DNA of 64,000 bases from Dyadobacter frigoris (GCF_005280585.1 NZ_SZVO01000001.1:558001-622000); one strand, 5' to 3'; positions 8,417 through 17,425 are shown, numbered from the stretch's first letter. Notes: generated from the sequence alone by a model not told the origin. Numbers and translations are program-made.

Positions 8417-10912
8417 CTAAACACAATCCACATCAATCACGACGTGGACGCCTTTTATGGTTTTATCGGTTAGAATATCAATGACTTTTTCTTGTATAAA
8501 CGACTTTGCCGCCTTAAAATTAATCTTTTCTCGTTCAAGTTTAATGAGAATGTCGAACAAAAACTGATTTCTTACTCTTTCAACCAACGGAGGCTCCGGT
8601 CCGAGCACCCGGCTTTGCCCTAAATTGGCTGTTAATTTTTCTGCCAAAACGACTGCGGCGCGTTTTGAAGTTGCCTCGTCAACATGCTTTACTGTTATTT
8701 TGATTAGCCTGGTAAATGGCGGATAGTGATATTGTTCACGCTCTAAAATTTCCGCATCGTACATGCCGGTGTAATCATTCTGAATAATTCTTTCCAGTAT
8801 TTTCTGCGCCGGATTTGCAGTTTGGATCAATACTTTTCCGGGTTTGTCGGCCCTTCGTCCGGCTCTTCCGCTTACCTGGGTAAGCATTTGAAAAGCTCGT
8901 TCCGACGCCCGAAATTCCGGGAAATGGATAATTCTGTCAGCGTCAAAAATACCAACCATACTTACATTATCAAAATCTAAACCTTTGCTGACCATCTGTG
9001 TACCAACTAAAATATCAGTACCGCCTTCTTCAAATTCCTGTATAATTTGCTGATAAGCGTTTTTTGCCCGTGTCGTATCAAAATCCATTCGTTGTACACG
9101 TGCGGCTGGCAGCAACAAATGTAATTCTTCTTCAATTTTCTCCGTCCCGTAACCCATCGTTTTTACTTTCGGAGAGCCACAAGCCGGACAAGTCCTTGGT
9201 ACTTCTTCCTTATGTCCGCAATAATGGCAGCGAAGTTCAGCCACTTTCATATGATAAGTAAGGCTGACATCACAGTTTGCACATTCGGAAATCCAGCTGC
9301 ATTCTTCACACTGCATGTAAGGAGAATAGCCGCGACGATTTTGGAATAAAATCGTTTGTTCTTTATTATTTAAATTTGATTCAAGATGTTCGAGCAAAAC
9401 GGATGAAAATTCATTTTTCATCGTTTTCTGCTTTTTTTCTTTTTTCGTGTCAATTAAAACAAAAGTAGGTAAAGCTGCATTACCAAATCGTTGTGTTATT
9501 TCTACCAGTCCATAACGGCCACTTCTTGCGTGATAATAACTTTCCAGCGAAGGCGTTGCAGAACCCAAAAGGGTTTTAGCTTTGTGCATATAAGCCATAA
9601 TCACGGCTACGTCACGGGCATGGTAACGAGGAGCGGGATCATGTTGTTTGTAGGAAGTTTCGTGCTCTTCATCCACAATGATCAGGCCAAGATTATCAAA
9701 AGGCAAAAATATGGCAGAACGAACGCCGACCACAAACTGAAATTTCCCATCCAGAATTCCTTTCCAGACTTCCACGCGCTCATTGTCGGAAAATTTGGAA
9801 TGATAAATTCCCATTGCATCACCGAATACTTTTCGTAAACGAACCACGATTTGCGTTGTCAAAGCAATTTCTGGTAATAGAAATAAAACCTGTGACCCGC
9901 TTTCCATCGCCTGTTTGATCAGTTCAATATAAACTTCGGTTTTTCCACTTCCGGTAATGCCAAGTAAAAGCACCACTTCTTTTTCAGAAAATGCCTCATG
10001 GATTTCCTTGAAGGCAGTTGTTTGGGATTCTGTCAAATTTACAACCGCTGGAGGACCCAGCGGAATATCGGCGAAGCGGGAAACGACAATATCAAATTGT
10101 TCAAAAACTCCTTTTTTAATTAAAGTTTGTAAAGCAGAATCTGATAAGCTGTCGTCTTGGGAAAAGATTGATTTATCAAGACCTTTTTGATTTAAATCGG
10201 CGTGATTATAAACCGGAACGTGGCTTAAATAACGCATCAAAATATCCTGCTGCTTCGGAATTTTATCAAGTGATGAAGTTAATTCTACCAAAGATTTCTC
10301 TGAAACAAAGGCGCTGGTCAAACGTATTTTTTTGACAACTTTTGGCTTATATTTTTCTTTTACTTCTTCAAAAAGAATAATAGCGCGTTTTCCAACCAGA
10401 GATTTTATTACGGCCGTAATATTTGTCTGGTTGACCATCCTGGCCACTTCTTCATAAGATAGCGTAGCATGTTTTTTTATTTCATCCAGAATAAACCGTT
10501 CCTGATCGGTTAGTAACTCTTCATAATCAAATTCAGGATTGTGCTGAATTCTTGACTGACTTGTAATTTTCAATCCGGCAGGAAGGGCAACATTTAATAC
10601 TTCGCCGATATTACACAGATAGTATTCTGAAATCCAGTTGAAAAGTTCGAGCTGCTTAGTGGTGATAATTGGTTCATCATCAAGCAATTCAAGGATATAT
10701 TTTGCCTGATAAAGTGCCGGGGGATTGGAATGTATATGGGCAACAACGGCCGTGATAACACGGTTTTTCCCAAATTGTACAATCACCCGGGCACCTACTT
10801 TAATCATCTCAGCCATCGTCCGCGGAACTCTGTATGTGAAGAGCCTCGGAACAGGAACCGGAAGAATCAAATCGGCGAATAAGGTAATTTCGTCCTCAAA
10901 AAGGGAGGTCAT
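8417..10912 (-). CDS. priA: Primosomal protein N' (replication restart helicase PriA)
   Basis: A 3'-to-5' superfamily 2 DNA helicase that reloads the replisome at stalled forks, about 831 residues from the ATG at 10912. The N-terminal DNA-binding region is followed by Walker A (GITGSGKTE, near residue 320), the DEEH box (VDEEHETSYKQHDP, near 408), and the paired zinc-binding cysteine clusters (near 525-575, CEECSWISECANC, CHYCG, CPACG). The C-terminal helicase motifs GTQMVSKGLDFDNV and QVSGRAGR are present. Length and motif order are normal for PriA. Confidence 0.96.
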   Translation of the reverse strand: MTSLFEDEITLFADLILPVPVPRLFTYRVPRTMAEMIKVGARVIVQFGKNRVITAVVAHIHSNPPALYQAKYILELLDDEPIITTKQLELFNWISEYYLCNIGEVLNVALPAGLKITSQSRIQHNPEFDYEELLTDQERFILDEIKKHATLSYEEVARMVNQTNITAVIKSLVGKRAIILFEEVKEKYKPKVVKKIRLTSAFVSEKSLVELTSSLDKIPKQQDILMRYLSHVPVYNHADLNQKGLDKSIFSQDDSLSDSALQTLIKKGVFEQFDIVVSRFADIPLGPPAVVNLTESQTTAFKEIHEAFSEKEVVLLLGITGSGKTEVYIELIKQAMESGSQVLFLLPEIALTTQIVVRLRKVFGDAMGIYHSKFSDNERVEVWKGILDGKFQFVVGVRSAIFLPFDNLGLIIVDEEHETSYKQHDPAPRYHARDVAVIMAYMHKAKTLLGSATPSLESYYHARSGRYGLVEITQRFGNAALPTFVLIDTKKEKKQKTMKNEFSSVLLEHLESNLNNKEQTILFQNRRGYSPYMQCEECSWISECANCDVSLTYHMKVAELRCHYCGHKEEVPRTCPACGSPKVKTMGYGTEKIEEELHLLLPAARVQRMDFDTTRAKNAYQQIIQEFEEGGTDILVGTQMVSKGLDFDNVSMVGIFDADRIIHFPEFRASERAFQMLTQVSGRAGRRADKPGKVLIQTANPAQKILERIIQNDYTGMYDAEILEREQYHYPPFTRLIKITVKHVDEATSKRAAVVLAEKLTANLGQSRVLGPEPPLVERVRNQFLFDILIKLEREKINFKAAKSFIQEKVIDILTDKTIKGVHVVIDVDCV

Positions 10913-10926
10913 TGGCAAAATCTGGT

Positions 10927-11394
10927 TTATTTTCTTTTAAAAAAGGGTAAAAGATGCTTCTGATCAATTTTTCTAACATCAAAAAAGACATTGTTCAAAT
11001 GGTCAAAATCAGAATCAGTAGTAATCAACTGAAGCCCTAAGAGCGCAGCAAGGGAAGCAATCCAAAGATCATTTTTCCCCATATTTCTTGGTGTGACAAA
11101 AGGATATGTTTTAAATGCAGGATTTGCTATTTGCGAATAAGCATCAATTTCAGTGTAAATATCGACGTTAAAATTACTGACATCAACGATATTGACCTGG
11201 TCTAAAAAGATATCAAGTAAATCCCTTCTTTTACTTCCCCAATTGTTCTGCAACGCTATGGATTTAATTTCCGCTTCTGAAACAACGGAAACATATAAAG
11301 GTAAGTTCTCGGGGTTAAGAAACTTGATTATGCCATATCCGTCAGAAGCTCTTATAACGGCAAGAATTATATTTGTATCAAATAGAAGATTCAT
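10927..11394 (-). CDS. PIN-domain toxin (VapC-like)
   Basis: PIN-domain ribonuclease of 155 residues. The acidic residues expected of the fold are visible: D6 in LLFDTNIILAV, the glutamate in VSVVSEAEIKS near residue 42, the aspartate in MGKNDLWIASLA near 109, and the TTDSDF motif near 127. VapC toxins cleave tRNA or rRNA and are neutralised by the antitoxin encoded immediately upstream. Its ATG overlaps the antitoxin stop as TAATG, which suggests translational coupling. It ends 14 bp before the priA start. Confidence 0.85.
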   Translation of the reverse strand: MNLLFDTNIILAVIRASDGYGIIKFLNPENLPLYVSVVSEAEIKSIALQNNWGSKRRDLLDIFLDQVNIVDVSNFNVDIYTEIDAYSQIANPAFKTYPFVTPRNMGKNDLWIASLAALLGLQLITTDSDFDHLNNVFFDVRKIDQKHLLPFFKRK

Positions 11395-11615
11395 TACTTG
11401 GTGGCATCAAGCTGGGCCATTAATTTTTCCCATTCTTCTGATGTAAAGGGTTCGGCAGGTTCAGCATTTTTAAGCGCACTAATTAATGTTTCGTTACTTT
11501 TTCCAGTCTTTCTACCAAAAGCTGTAGCACCTCCCGAAGCCAGAATTTCTTCAGGAGAATGTGAAGTATGTGTTTTAAACAGACTGGTTTTAGAAGAAAA
11601 CAACTTAGCTCTCAT
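11394..11615 (-). CDS. Antitoxin partner of the adjacent PIN toxin
   Basis: Small protein of 73 residues directly upstream of, and overlapping, a PIN-domain toxin gene. The sequence (SPEEILASGGATAFGRKTGKS, then PFTSEEWEKLMAQLDATK) has a basic N-terminal half and an acidic amphipathic C-terminus. That layout suits a DNA-binding antitoxin whose tail wraps the toxin. The family is assigned by position rather than by a recognised domain. The minus-strand CAAATATA at 11637-11644 could be its -7 promoter element. Confidence 0.75.
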   Translation of the reverse strand: MRAKLFSSKTSLFKTHTSHSPEEILASGGATAFGRKTGKSNETLISALKNAEPAEPFTSEEWEKLMAQLDATK

Positions 11616-11943
11616 GTTGATTTAGTTCTTGTAGATCAAATATACAAAAAATAAGTTGGAGGGGTGAAATGATATAATAATCAAAGAAAGCCAGTAACAA
11701 AATCTGACCTTTTTGTATCCGATAAAGAAGTAAATTATGCTTGGTAATCACGGCTTCTCTAATAGTGCTTTTATCAGAAATTCGTCTGAATGAATTTGGA
11801 TATTCGCTAATTTGACTGATTAAAGTATCTGCTTTATAAACAAAGTCTTTAACAACAGTTTCATTTCAATCTTCTTGTAAATAGGATATTATGTCATGAA
11901 AGTTATTTAATGCTTTTGGTGACGAGATAACTTTTAAAGCCAT
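11605..11943 (-). pseudogene. RelE/ParE-family toxin gene interrupted by an in-frame TGA
   Basis: Read on the minus strand from the ATG at 11943, the product starts MALKVISSPKALNNFHDII and reads YLQED before a TGA at 11866-11868. It then continues in frame with NETVVKDFVYKADTLISQI, EYPNSFRRISDKSTIREAV and HNLLLYRIQKGQILLLAFFDYY. This is the ParE/RelE layout of N-terminal helices and a C-terminal beta sheet. The stop falls where ParE-like proteins commonly have tryptophan, so a TGG to TGA change is the simplest cause. The ATG overlaps the antitoxin stop as in an intact pair. The final residues also diverge from the usual ending, so the true end is uncertain. Confidence 0.8.
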
Positions 11944-12152
11944 TTTTTATAAGTTTCTCTGGCTGAGTTATGGTTTATTCCCTCACCATTCTCAATTTGT
12001 TTTATAGATTCTTTCACATCAAAAACGACTTTGTCTGGTAAGTCGTCCCAGTCTTCCTCAAACTCAGTCTTATACTCAATAGCCAGGCTATCCAAAAAAG
12101 CCAGTATGACCTTTTCTTCCTGCTCATTCCGCGTATTTACTAAAATACTCAT
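11934..12152 (-). CDS. Antitoxin (orphaned partner of the broken ParE-like toxin)
   Basis: Acidic protein of 72 residues (VNTRNEQEEKVILAFLDSL, DWDDLPDKVVFDVKESIKQ, ETYKKWL). It resembles the small antitoxins that precede RelE/ParE toxins in Bacteroidota. Its last codons overlap the start of the disrupted toxin gene by 10 nt. The antitoxin frame is intact although the toxin is not, as expected if the toxin was lost first or is tolerated only in broken form. Confidence 0.75.
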   Translation of the reverse strand: MSILVNTRNEQEEKVILAFLDSLAIEYKTEFEEDWDDLPDKVVFDVKESIKQIENGEGINHNSARETYKKWL

Positions 12153-12255
12153 ATGACTAAATGTTATAATGAATCAGACAATTAAATATTGCACCGGTTT
12201 CACTGGTAATCAAATTTACATCTTTGAATTTAACAGAACTATTTCTTTTAAAGTT

Positions 12256-12858
12256 TTATTGGATAGCCTTGATTCCCAAAACAATAGAATTTTCCCAATC
12301 AACCATCGCATTAAATAATTTAATATGACTGTAATTAGAAATATCGTTTTCCGAGATTCTGACTTCCTGGATAATGCCGGAATCTAAAAGAAATGCTCTT
12401 TGGGTTCCTGGTAACAACGGTGTATCAGGTGTGAACCATTGGCTATCTTTCAGAAAAGCAACATTACAATATAACGAATCCGTGACTATCCCATTTTTGA
12501 TAATCAGTATTTCTTCTGCCTCGCCTCGCTTTTCATAAAGATTATTTAAAGCAATACGATCATTGTATTTATATGAATAATCAATTGTATCATCATACAC
12601 ACGCTGGATTTTTGTGATCGTCCGAAAATTATATGGCTCCCATTTTATGTTGTCAATATCTTCGTAATAGGCTAATCTGCATTTATGGGCTGCATCCGTA
12701 ACATAGTCAGGAATTGTTATTAACTCTGATAAATTCCATGAATCCGTAAAACCAAATAACTCAGTTCTGGTTTTGTTCAGACGTGTTTCGTGATAAGATA
12801 AATTGATTAGCTGACGATTTTGAACACAAATCGTTTCAAAGCACAATGGAAGGGACAT
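12256..12858 (-). CDS. pabC: Aminotransferase class IV, probable 4-amino-4-deoxychorismate lyase
   Basis: Fold-type IV PLP enzyme of about 200 residues from the ATG at 12858. Visible features are FETICVQNRQLINLSYHETR at the N-terminus, EILIIKNGIVTDSLYCNVAF in the middle, and TPLLPGTQRAFLL near residue 155. The last is the class IV signature that contacts cofactor phosphate. The preceding gene encodes the chorismate-using PabB-like subunit, which supports conversion of aminodeoxychorismate to p-aminobenzoate and pyruvate for folate synthesis. Its start lies inside the end of pabB (23 bp overlap). The protein is shorter than E. coli PabC (269 residues), so branched-chain aminotransferase-like alternatives are less likely but not excluded. 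Confidence 0.82.
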   Translation of the reverse strand: MSLPLCFETICVQNRQLINLSYHETRLNKTRTELFGFTDSWNLSELITIPDYVTDAAHKCRLAYYEDIDNIKWEPYNFRTITKIQRVYDDTIDYSYKYNDRIALNNLYEKRGEAEEILIIKNGIVTDSLYCNVAFLKDSQWFTPDTPLLPGTQRAFLLDSGIIQEVRISENDISNYSHIKLFNAMVDWENSIVLGIKAIQ

Positions 12859-13840
12859 GGGCGAATGGTAAGTAGACTTTATCAATTAATTCCTGGTATT
12901 CACTTTTGGCATCACTTTTAGCCGTTATTCCGCCACCGCTTTTGAAAACCAGTTTTCCGTTCTGATTTTCTATATATCGGATCATGACCGCACTTTCAAA
13001 ATTTTCACCATCAAAATAACCCATTATGCCGGTGTAATAACCTCGTTCATAGCCTTCTGCATCTTTGATGATTTGCAAAGTGCTGGGTTTTGGTGCTCCG
13101 CTAATGCTTCCGGCGGGAAGTAGTTTTAGTAATAAATCACCAAATTTTCTGTCAAAATTATCAGGTAAAATCCCTGCAATTTCCGAGCTTACCTGTAAAA
13201 GTGTTTTCTGATGTGTTTCAATTTGTTCAATATAACGATAACGTTCCACCCAAACTTTATCAGCTACGATACTGATATCATTTCTGATAAGGTCAACAAT
13301 GGTGGCGTGCTCAGCAGCTTCTTTCGGATCAGATAAAATTACTTTTTCGGCATTAGGAAAAGATGCGTCAATTGTCCCTTTCATTGGAAATGATGAAATC
13401 CGTTTTCCTTTTATTTTGATAAAAATTTCCGGGGAAAAGCAGACAAACTGGTCTTTTAACCAAAAACGGTAAGGTGCTTTACTGTGTTCAAAAATATCTT
13501 TTAAACCGAGATTCGTTTCTATTGGTGTTGGAACCGAAAGGTTAACAAGAAAGGAATTTCCCGCTTTGAGATTTTTGACAACGTGATTAAATTTCATTTG
13601 ATAGTCATCAAACGAAATTGGATTTTTCCTGAAATGAAAATCAGGTAAGGATTCATCTTTATTTTTCAATGAATAATTCGTAAATCCATCAAAATCAAAT
13701 AAAATTTCGGATGCGTCAACCTCATCCAAACGCCGGGCAACCGGTTTTTGTAATAAAAAGTCAATAAGAAAGACAAACGGAATTTTCCGTTTCCCCCAGT
13801 CATTGAGGCATTCTGAAAAATTTTGTATCGTGTTTGTCAA
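12836..13840 (-). CDS. pabB: Aminodeoxychorismate synthase component I
   Basis: Chorismate-binding enzyme of 334 residues that aminates chorismate to 4-amino-4-deoxychorismate in p-aminobenzoate/folate synthesis. Diagnostic stretches are FPMKGTIDASFPNA, VDLIRNDIS, LLPAGSISGAPKPSTLQII and GYYTGIMGYFDG, ending in FKSGGGITAKSDAKSEYQEL. It is shorter than full PabB because the N-terminal domain is reduced, as in many Bacteroidota homologs. The start is a TTG at 13840. It overlaps pabC downstream. No glutamine amidotransferase (PabA) gene is adjacent. Confidence 0.9.
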   Translation of the reverse strand: MTNTIQNFSECLNDWGKRKIPFVFLIDFLLQKPVARRLDEVDASEILFDFDGFTNYSLKNKDESLPDFHFRKNPISFDDYQMKFNHVVKNLKAGNSFLVNLSVPTPIETNLGLKDIFEHSKAPYRFWLKDQFVCFSPEIFIKIKGKRISSFPMKGTIDASFPNAEKVILSDPKEAAEHATIVDLIRNDISIVADKVWVERYRYIEQIETHQKTLLQVSSEIAGILPDNFDRKFGDLLLKLLPAGSISGAPKPSTLQIIKDAEGYERGYYTGIMGYFDGENFESAVMIRYIENQNGKLVFKSGGGITAKSDAKSEYQELIDKVYLPFAHVPSIVL

Positions 13841-14048
13841 TGGAAAAAATAATAATTGCGACAGGTACTTTTAACAGTCTGCAAATTTACAAAGTTCAGA
13901 AACCAATCGTTTAAATAAAGAGTTAGCACTATAACGAGGATTTAAGAAAGTGGTCATATTAATCGTTTTGGCCGTAATCTATTTTAAATTTACTACTGAA
14001 ATCCGATTGCTGACAGCAAAGCCAAATAAGATTTAGAAAACCAGACTC

Positions 14049-15056
14049 ATGCATATTCACGACGTTATCATTATCGGGGGCGGACCTTGCGGCCTGGCCA
14101 TGGCGATTGAAGCTACTAAAAATGGTCTTGATCATTTAATTCTTGAAAAGGGAAATATCACAGAATCAATCCGCAATTATCCGCGGCGGATGCGTTTTTT
14201 TTCAACGGCTGAAAATATTGAAATAGGAGGTATCCCTTTTGCCATTTCAGAAGTAAAAGCGAACAGAAATGAAGCGTTGCAGTATTATCGGAAGGTTGCT
14301 GGTTATTTCAATCTGAATTTCAAGCTTTTCGTCGATGTGGAGCGCACGGAAAAACAGACTGATGGAACATTTCTTGTTTACGCAAATGACGGGCAGATTT
14401 TTCAGTCAAAAACGGTGGTTCTGGCCACAGGTTATTTCGATGTACCTCGTAAATTAAATGTTCCGGGAGAGAATTTGCCGCATGTTTCTCATTATTATGA
14501 TGAACCGTTCAAATACTCATATACCAACGTAGTTTTGGTAGGCGGTTCCAATTCTTCTGTCGAGGCAGCTTTGGAATTGTATCGTCATGATGCACATGTG
14601 ACGATTGTGCACAAAGAGGCAGACTTTCGTACAAAAGTAAAATACTGGTTAGTTCCGGATGTGAAGAACCGTGTTAAAGAAGGTAAAATTCATACACGTT
14701 TTAATAATATTACCAAGGTAATTGAGCCAGGAAGAATTCAGATTGAAAATATTGAAACCGGCGAACTGGAATGGCTGCCAGCAGATTTTGTTTTTTTGTT
14801 AGTAGGTTATTTGCCGGATGAACATTTATTATTCCGTTGCGGTATTGTACTTGATCCGCAAACCAAGGTCCCAACATTTGATCCTGAAACTTTTGAAACT
14901 AATATTCCGGGCTTGTACTTATGCGGAACGGTGATGGCCGGCGTTTTTACAGAAAAAATCTTTATAGAAAACGGGCGTGATCATGCGGCAGCAATTGCCG
15001 ATCATTTGATGGGACGGGAAGTAAGGAAGGTGAAGGAGTTGATTGACAGGATTTGA
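14049..15056 (+). CDS. YpdA-family FAD/NAD(P)-dependent reductase (putative bacillithiol disulfide reductase)
   Basis: Flavoprotein of 335 residues with an N-terminal FAD Rossmann motif (DVIIIGGGPCGLAMAIEA) and a second NAD(P)H-binding motif near residue 160 (VVLVGGSNSSVEAAL). The C-terminus has the YLCGTVMAGV pattern. This is the YpdA/Bdr layout, which reduces bacillithiol disulfide with NADPH. Whether this organism makes bacillithiol cannot be judged from the window. It is divergent from pabB across a 208 bp spacer and has no operon partner. Confidence 0.85.
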   Translation: MHIHDVIIIGGGPCGLAMAIEATKNGLDHLILEKGNITESIRNYPRRMRFFSTAENIEIGGIPFAISEVKANRNEALQYYRKVAGYFNLNFKLFVDVERTEKQTDGTFLVYANDGQIFQSKTVVLATGYFDVPRKLNVPGENLPHVSHYYDEPFKYSYTNVVLVGGSNSSVEAALELYRHDAHVTIVHKEADFRTKVKYWLVPDVKNRVKEGKIHTRFNNITKVIEPGRIQIENIETGELEWLPADFVFLLVGYLPDEHLLFRCGIVLDPQTKVPTFDPETFETNIPGLYLCGTVMAGVFTEKIFIENGRDHAAAIADHLMGREVRKVKELIDRI

Positions 15057-15082
15057 TAGAAAAGGAAAATACGATTTACTAT

Positions 15083-15484
15083 CTAAGCAATGATAAGTTC
15101 AATTTGTGTTGTATATAATTTGAACTTATCATCAGCTGAAATGATAATCAGATTTTCGGTTAATGCAGTAGAAAGAATAAGTCTGTCAAAAGGATCTTTA
15201 TGCGTTTCTGATAATGGTATTCGACTGTAATTAGAAATATGTTTTTCCGTAATTGGTAGTATTTCAAAACCATCCTGATTACTTACTGAAATTATGTCTT
15301 CAATCGATGCTGGAAATTCTGATAACTTACCCGTTTTTTGCTTAATAGCAATTTCGTAGAGACTTATCATACTAACATAAATAAAATTATCTACGTCCAT
15401 TAGTAAGCTTAAAATTTCATTACTCAATCTTTTATCGTCAAGTTGAAACCAAATGAGGATTTGTGTGTCAATGAGATATTTCAT
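15083..15484 (-). CDS. PIN-domain toxin (VapC-like), second module
   Basis: PIN-domain protein of 133 residues. It begins MKYLIDTQILIWF with the first catalytic aspartate, has a conserved glutamate in SMISLYEIAIKQKTGKL, and carries HKDPFDRLILSTAL and ISADDKF with the remaining acidic residues. This matches the PIN subgroup common as chromosomal VapC-type toxins. Its ATG overlaps the antitoxin stop as TAATG, the same coupling seen in the 11.4 kb module, though the two toxins are not close relatives. Confidence 0.88.
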   Translation of the reverse strand: MKYLIDTQILIWFQLDDKRLSNEILSLLMDVDNFIYVSMISLYEIAIKQKTGKLSEFPASIEDIISVSNQDGFEILPITEKHISNYSRIPLSETHKDPFDRLILSTALTENLIIISADDKFKLYTTQIELIIA

Positions 15485-15717
15485 TACATGTAATCTTTCA
15501 TTTCATCCAATTGTTCGTCAAAATCATTGGGAATGGACATGTGTTTCCCTGCCAGATGTTTTAAGCGATTAAGTCCACCCGGTTGGCGTTTTTGTTTTTC
15601 AGGCGTTTCAATTTCTTCGAGGAAGAGAACAACAACCTTAGATTTATTTTTAGTTGGGGGAGTTTCACTAAGTGTTAGCACTCCATTTTCAAAAACTCCG
15701 CTTATTGATGTGTACAT
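15484..15717 (-). CDS. Antitoxin of the second PIN module (DUF2281/DUF104-like)
   Basis: Protein of 77 residues. The N-terminal segment (SISGVFENGVLTLSETPP, then KSKVVVLFLEE) has the swapped-hairpin pattern seen in small DUF104/DUF2281-type antitoxins. The C-terminal part (GLNRLKHLAGKHMSIPNDF, then EQLDEMKDYM) is charged and probably binds the toxin. It overlaps the toxin start by one base. Confidence 0.8.
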   Translation of the reverse strand: MYTSISGVFENGVLTLSETPPTKNKSKVVVLFLEEIETPEKQKRQPGGLNRLKHLAGKHMSIPNDFDEQLDEMKDYM

Positions 15718-15796
15718 AGCCTTTACTGAATGTGTTTATCAAATTACAAAATTTTTGGATTTCAAAAGAATAATTAACAATATTTTCTGCAAGTTC

Positions 15797-16945
15797 TCAC
15801 TCCGCAAACACCAATCTCCTCCGTTTTTTATTCCTTGAAATCTTCTCAATTTTCCCAATCAGACCTTTCCCGCCAACGGCATAGCCAACATTTCCTGCGA
15901 AGCTAACTGCATGAAAAGGTTCGGTACCAACCGCCGTCCAAGTTTCTCCCTGATTAACAGAAGAACTGCTTCCTGATGGGCCAACGGCAACCAGCGCAAC
16001 ATCATCTGAGCGAATCTGAGTGTCGCCGTTCCAGGTTGAGTAATGTTTATGATAAATTGAAACGGCTTCTTTTAATCCAAGCGGTTTAGTACTCGGGCCA
16101 AATTTCCAGGTTACACCGCCGTCGTTCGTTAACAAAACATTTCTGGTTGTGTCGGAAATATTTTTATAATCACCACCTACTGCAATTCCATCCTTTTTTG
16201 ACCAAAAATGCAAACCAAAAATACCACTCGTAGGTCCGGCTGGCATCGGTGTTTCTGAAACCTGCCAGTGGCGTCCAAAGTCTTCCGACCGGAAAACACG
16301 GGCCATTTTACCTCCGCCGGTCCCGATAAAAACTTTATCTTTTCCAACGGCCAGAATGGAGGTTCCGCTTGCTGCAAAAGATGCTTCTCCGGGCTGTCCT
16401 TCCGGACGGTTTTCCAAAGGTAATTCCTGCCAGGTTTTTCCTCCGTCTTCTGTGGTCAGCATAAACAATCTGCCATTTAAAGGATCTCCAAGGCATATTC
16501 CCTGGTTTTTATTCCAAAAATCGATACCATCCAAAAATACCCCGGTTTGTGTAGATTGGTACACAAGATTCCAGGTTTCTCCGCCATCTTCCGTTCGGTA
16601 TATTTTCGCTCTTCCGGTTTCTGCCAGTCCGGCACTCATGGCAACGGCCGTTTCGCGACCGAATGCGTGGATATCGCGAAAATCCAGTGAGTCGGCGCCA
16701 GGGACTTTCATCACCGACCAGCTTTTTCCGCCATTAACAGTACGTAAAACGGTTCCGGATGATCCTCCGATCCAACAGGTGGTTGGTGTTACAGCATGAA
16801 CCCCGCGCATATTGACCACCGTTTTTATTGTCAATATGTCCCATTGGGAATATGCGTTTGTAGAACTCAGAAATGTTGCTGACAGAATTATCAGAAAAAT
16901 TGCGAAATGATGGGCAAATAGGAGGTTAGATTGTTTTTTTGGCAC
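15797..16945 (-). CDS. Secreted BNR/Ycf48-like beta-propeller protein
   Basis: About 383 residues if translation starts at the GTG at 16945, which gives a basic N-terminus followed by a hydrophobic signal segment (FAIFLIILSATFLSS). A longer frame reaching 17038 would cover the divergent promoter and overlap ytxH, so it was not used. About six repeats with the Asp-box/BNR pattern are visible, such as VNGGKSWS, TEDGGETWN, TEDGGKTWQ, SEDFGRHWQ, TNDGGVTWK and NQGETWT. The family includes Ycf48-like and sialidase-like propellers; no catalytic set is evident, so enzymatic activity is not claimed. Confidence 0.8.
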   Translation of the reverse strand: MPKKQSNLLFAHHFAIFLIILSATFLSSTNAYSQWDILTIKTVVNMRGVHAVTPTTCWIGGSSGTVLRTVNGGKSWSVMKVPGADSLDFRDIHAFGRETAVAMSAGLAETGRAKIYRTEDGGETWNLVYQSTQTGVFLDGIDFWNKNQGICLGDPLNGRLFMLTTEDGGKTWQELPLENRPEGQPGEASFAASGTSILAVGKDKVFIGTGGGKMARVFRSEDFGRHWQVSETPMPAGPTSGIFGLHFWSKKDGIAVGGDYKNISDTTRNVLLTNDGGVTWKFGPSTKPLGLKEAVSIYHKHYSTWNGDTQIRSDDVALVAVGPSGSSSSVNQGETWTAVGTEPFHAVSFAGNVGYAVGGKGLIGKIEKISRNKKRRRLVFAE

Positions 16946-17004
16946 GGTATTTTTGTAAATTTGGTTGACTATGTATTTTACATCACACAAAATAAGACTT
17001 TGAT

Positions 17005-17340
17005 ATGAACAAGAATCAAAAATTTCTAATAGGGACACTAAGCGCTTTGGTTACAGGTGTTGCAATTGGTTTGTTAGTTGCTCCAAAGAAAGGGAAAGAT
17101 ACGCGTAAGCTGATTAAAAGTAAAGCATATGATTTTGGCGATACTGTAAAAAGCAAAGCGGGTGACCTCGGCGGAACAGCGAAGGATACATATGAAAAGA
17201 GCCTTGAAGAACTTTCAGTCTTAGCTGACAAATTGAAAGAAGGGTTCTTTAAAAATGTAAATGTGGCGAAAGATAAAGCCAGCTCAGTAGCAGATAACGT
17301 AAACGAAAAAGTTAGAAGTGTTGTAAATCACAACGTGTAA
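17005..17340 (+). CDS. YtxH-domain small membrane protein
   Basis: Protein of 111 residues with one N-terminal membrane segment (LIGTLSALVTGVAIGLLVAP) followed by KKGKDTRK and a helical, lysine-rich tail. This is the YtxH/general-stress protein layout. Members are membrane-anchored and often stress induced, but their molecular role is unclear. A TATTTTTG at 16948-16955 is a candidate -7 element without a clear -33 TTG. A strong terminator follows the stop. Confidence 0.85.
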   Translation: MNKNQKFLIGTLSALVTGVAIGLLVAPKKGKDTRKLIKSKAYDFGDTVKSKAGDLGGTAKDTYEKSLEELSVLADKLKEGFFKNVNVAKDKASSVADNVNEKVRSVVNHNV

Positions 17341-17366
17341 TTAACTTATTGTTAGTAACATATATT

Positions 17367-17394
17367 GGCCGATTCATGCGAATCGGCCTTTTTT
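17367..17394 (+). terminator. Intrinsic terminator of the ytxH gene
   Basis: Perfect 9-bp stem GGCCGATTC (17367-17375) and GAATCGGCC (17380-17388), a 4-nt loop, and TTTTTT at 17389-17394. It lies 27 bp after the YtxH stop and separates it from the convergent dnaG. Confidence 0.92.
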
Positions 17395-17425
17395 GTGTTT
17401 AAAAAATGTTTGTTTGAAACAAATA

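Noticed and set aside
15797-17038. Longer N-terminus of the Ycf48-like protein up to 17038
   Set aside because: It would overlap the divergent ytxH gene and bury the signal peptide. The GTG at 16945 gives a normal exported protein.
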